Shown: positions 62,263 through 64,000 of the stretch, piece after piece
How positions within the stretch are numbered: the stretch's first letter is position 1
How the letters are laid out: each line of letters opens with the position of its first letter
Source: Curtobacterium sp. MCBA15_001
GTDB lineage: Bacteria; Actinomycetota; Actinomycetes; Actinomycetales; Microbacteriaceae
Direction: 5' to 3'
Assembly: GCF_001864835.1 (NCBI RefSeq)
Contig: NZ_MJGI01000025.1
Coordinates: 559,184 to 623,183, forward strand
Length of the DNA stretch: 64,000 nucleotides
Notes under the pieces: generated by a model
Told to the model about the DNA's origin: nothing
Database searches by the model: none
What the model saw: the letters and a program-made list of their open reading frames with translations, nothing else
Position numbers and translations under genes: made by a program

Positions 62263-63518
62263 GCGGTCTTCTCCAGGTCCGGGTGGCCCAGGGCCTTGCG
62301 GGCGATCATCATGATCTCGTAGTTGACGATGAAGTTCTTCGTGCCCGAGGTGGTCGGGCCGAGCCCCTGCATGAGTTTGATCGCTGCTTCGACGTCGGGC
62401 TCCACCGTGCCGATCCGGACACCGGCGTGCTCGAGGGCGATCGCGATCTGCCAGGCCTTGTCGCCGGAGACCACGTCGACGTGGTCGAGCCTGGAGAAGT
62501 CGATGTCGTAGATCCAGGAGATGTCCGGCGTGCCCTCGTCGATCGCCATGAGCACCTGTTCCGGGTGCGCCGGCAGGGCGTCGAGGTTCAGCTGCAGGCT
62601 CGCGGCGTTCTTGAACATCGTGAACTCGGCCGACTCACCCGCGATCGGCAGTCGCTCGCCACGGCCGTACGCCGGCTTCATCGTGGAGAACGCCGTGGTC
62701 ACGGCAGCGGCACGGAACTGGGTCCCGAGTGCTGCGCTGGCGGTTGCGGTCGCGGCGGCGGCGTCGACCGCGTAGTGGAGGCCGCGCGCCGGCAGCCGGA
62801 CCGGGATCTCGGTGCCGTCGAACGCGATCGTCGCGGCGTCGCCGGTGTGCGCGGTGACCTCGGCGTCGATCGTGGTCGTGGTGGCGTCCGCGCGGTCGAA
62901 GTCGTCCGCGTTCTGCAGCCCGTTCGGGCTGGCCGCGACGATCTCCGAGCTCGCGCCGAACCGGAGCACCCGCTGGCCGGTCGTGCCGACGTAGGCGTCG
63001 AGGAACTGGTCGTCGTGGTTGGTGATGACGTTCGCGGACGACAGGGCCGCCGTGTCGAGCATCATCGTGGCGACGCGTTCGGTCTCGAAGAAGCGGTACA
63101 GCTGGTCGACCTGCACGTTGAGCATCGTCACCGTGGACGGCGACAGGATGCCGGCGAGCTCCACCGCGAACGCTTCGTCGACCTCGAGGATGCCGATGTC
63201 CGCCTTGAGCTTGCCGCTCAACGAGACCTCGGACAGCAGCGCCGATGCGATGCCCTGCGGCAGGTTGGCGCCGGACGGGTTCGTGAAGACCCGGAGCCCG
63301 TGCGCGCGGACGATCTCGGAGATCATGTGCGTCGTCGTGGACTTGCCGTTCGAGCCGAGCACGAAGACGACCCCGTTGGGGAACTGCCGCGTGACGTGCT
63401 GCAGGAAGTCCGGCACGAGCTTCAGCACGATGAAGCCCGGGTACGCGGATCCCCCGCCCCGCGCGCGAGCGAGGGCGCGGAGGATCCGCCCGATCAGGAT
63501 CGGGATGAAGAAACGCAC
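62259..63518 (-). CDS. MurT-like Mur ligase without zinc ribbon
   Basis: The 419-residue protein begins VRFFIPILIGRILRALARAR. It has a Mur-ligase ATP loop VVFVLGSNGKSTTTHMISEI, IGILEVDEAFAVELAGILSP, and a C-terminal MurT region (PAYGRGERLPIAGESAEFTM, FKNAASLQLNLDALPAHPEQ). Classical MurT has a four-cysteine zinc ribbon inserted in the middle domain; here that stretch (about residues 205-255) has none, and the whole protein lacks cysteine. The family acts on the D-Glu alpha-carboxyl of lipid II. It is coupled to the GatD-like gene and lies next to sigA. GTG 63518 is chosen as start. Confidence 0.82.
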   Translation of the reverse strand: MRFFIPILIGRILRALARARGGGSAYPGFIVLKLVPDFLQHVTRQFPNGVVFVLGSNGKSTTTHMISEIVRAHGLRVFTNPSGANLPQGIASALLSEVSLSGKLKADIGILEVDEAFAVELAGILSPSTVTMLNVQVDQLYRFFETERVATMMLDTAALSSANVITNHDDQFLDAYVGTTGQRVLRFGASSEIVAASPNGLQNADDFDRADATTTTIDAEVTAHTGDAATIAFDGTEIPVRLPARGLHYAVDAAAATATASAALGTQFRAAAVTTAFSTMKPAYGRGERLPIAGESAEFTMFKNAASLQLNLDALPAHPEQVLMAIDEGTPDISWIYDIDFSRLDHVDVVSGDKAWQIAIALEHAGVRIGTVEPDVEAAIKLMQGLGPTTSGTKNFIVNYEIMMIARKALGHPDLEKTA

Positions 63519-63525
63519 GTGCGGC

Positions 63526-64000
63526 CTACTCGAGGTAGTCGCGCAGCGACTGCGACCGCGACGGGTGGCGGAGCTTCGCCATCGTCTTGGACTCGATCTG
63601 ACGGATGCGCTCACGCGTCACGCCGAACGTGTCACCGATCTGGTCGAGGGTCTTCGGCTGGCCGTCGCCCAGGCCGAAGCGCATCCGGATCACGCCGGCC
63701 TCGCGCTCGGAGAGGGAGTCGAGCAGGCTCTCGAGCTGCTTCTGCAGCATCGTGAAGCCCACCGCGTCGGCCGGCACCACGGCTTCGGTGTCCTCGATCA
63801 GGTCGCCGAACTCCGAGTCGCCGTCCTCACCCAGCGGGGTGTGGAGCGAGATCGGCTCGCGACCGTACTTCTGTACCTCGACGACCTTCTCCGGGGTCAT
63901 GTCGAGCTCGCGGGCGAGCTCTTCCGGCGTGGGTTCGCGGCCCAGGTCCTGCAGCATCTGCCGCTGGACACGGGCGAGCTTGTTGATGACCTCGACCATG
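63526..64000 (-). CDS. sigA: primary RNA polymerase sigma factor SigA/RpoD (5' part outside window)
   Basis: The visible 157 residues are the end of region 3 ([20 protein letters not shown] and [20 protein letters not shown]) and region 4, with [20 protein letters not shown] and the -35 helix-turn-helix [20 protein letters not shown]. The ending [14 protein letters not shown] is the usual RpoD terminus. The frame remains open to the right edge, so the N-terminal two thirds are missing. It lies seven bases upstream of the MurT-like start. Confidence 0.95.
   Translation of the reverse strand, partial: MVEVINKLARVQRQMLQDLGREPTPEELARELDMTPEKVVEVQKYGREPISLHTPLGEDGDSEFGDLIEDTEAVVPADAVGFTMLQKQLESLLDSLSEREAGVIRMRFGLGDGQPKTLDQIGDTFGVTRERIRQIESKTMAKLRHPSRSQSLRDYLE

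Overview
The window is high-GC DNA with short intergenic gaps, many GTG starts, ATGA-type gene overlaps and many genes that look leaderless. The gene content is that of an actinobacterium: the block DUF3159-DUF3710-dut-DUF3093-DUF4193-sepH followed by a parC/parE topoisomerase pair, DUF3000 next to an HRDC-type ribonuclease D, a MurT/GatD-type pair beside the primary sigma factor gene, and a GlnR-type box at amt. A polar flagellum-type gene set with FliW, and the general gene style, point to Microbacteriaceae, possibly Curtobacterium. The genus is my inference from gene content; no rRNA is present to confirm it.

Layout. 1-9.4 kb: an edge-truncated photolyase-like flavoprotein, then small soluble enzymes on both strands (kinase-acetyltransferase fusion, a second P-loop kinase with a small C-terminal domain repeated in the next gene, several GNAT acetyltransferases, two NUDIX hydrolases, an esterase, a tautomerase, a HIT-like protein and small membrane proteins). 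9.5-27.7 kb: a flagellar cluster. The minus-strand part reads fliA, fliC-fliD-fliS-(small gene) and flgB-flgC-fliE-fliF-fliG-fliH-fliI-fliJ-(NlpC/P60 hydrolase)-fliK-flgD-flgE. The plus-strand part reads flgN-flgK-flgL-fliW, diverging from fliA across a 380 bp control region. Genes for the export gate, the switch proteins FliM/FliN, the stators and CsrA are not in the window. Three flagellar units carry the same FliA-type promoter. The flagellin leader has two CsrA-like GGA sites, and the fliA leader can fold into a run of hairpins.

27.7-45 kb: a triplicated hairpin repeat, an AbiEi/DUF559-like protein, a beta-helix protein, EcsC-like protein, FabH-like ketosynthase, ChaB/Rho-N protein, aldo/keto reductase, tyrosine-type phosphatase, amt, zapE, rhodanese-sufE, an alpha/beta hydrolase, DUF3000-ribonuclease D, and a fatty-acid beta-oxidation pair (thiolase plus multifunctional alpha subunit). 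45-55.5 kb: dxs, acnA, the DUF3159/DUF3710/dut group, DUF3093, DUF4193, sepH and an alkaline-phosphatase-fold protein. 55.6-64 kb: parC and parE convergent, a small DUF7455 protein, a secreted peptidoglycan-binding-like protein, a MurT/GatD-like pair and the 3' end of sigA at the right edge.

The most interesting signals are: (1) a MurT/GatD-like pair with no cysteine in either protein, so neither the glutaminase nucleophile nor the MurT zinc ribbon is present; this may be a cell-wall enzyme adapted to group B peptidoglycan. (2) A multi-hairpin leader upstream of fliA whose loops carry AGGGAC, alongside a flagellin leader built like the CsrA/FliW switch of Bacillus. (3) Three in-frame 72 bp palindrome-bounded elements inside fliK, and another dispersed-type hairpin repeat next to the flagellar cluster. 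Convergent gene pairs are separated by near-perfect palindromic terminators of one sequence family. No tRNA, rRNA, insertion sequence, prophage or CRISPR array was seen.
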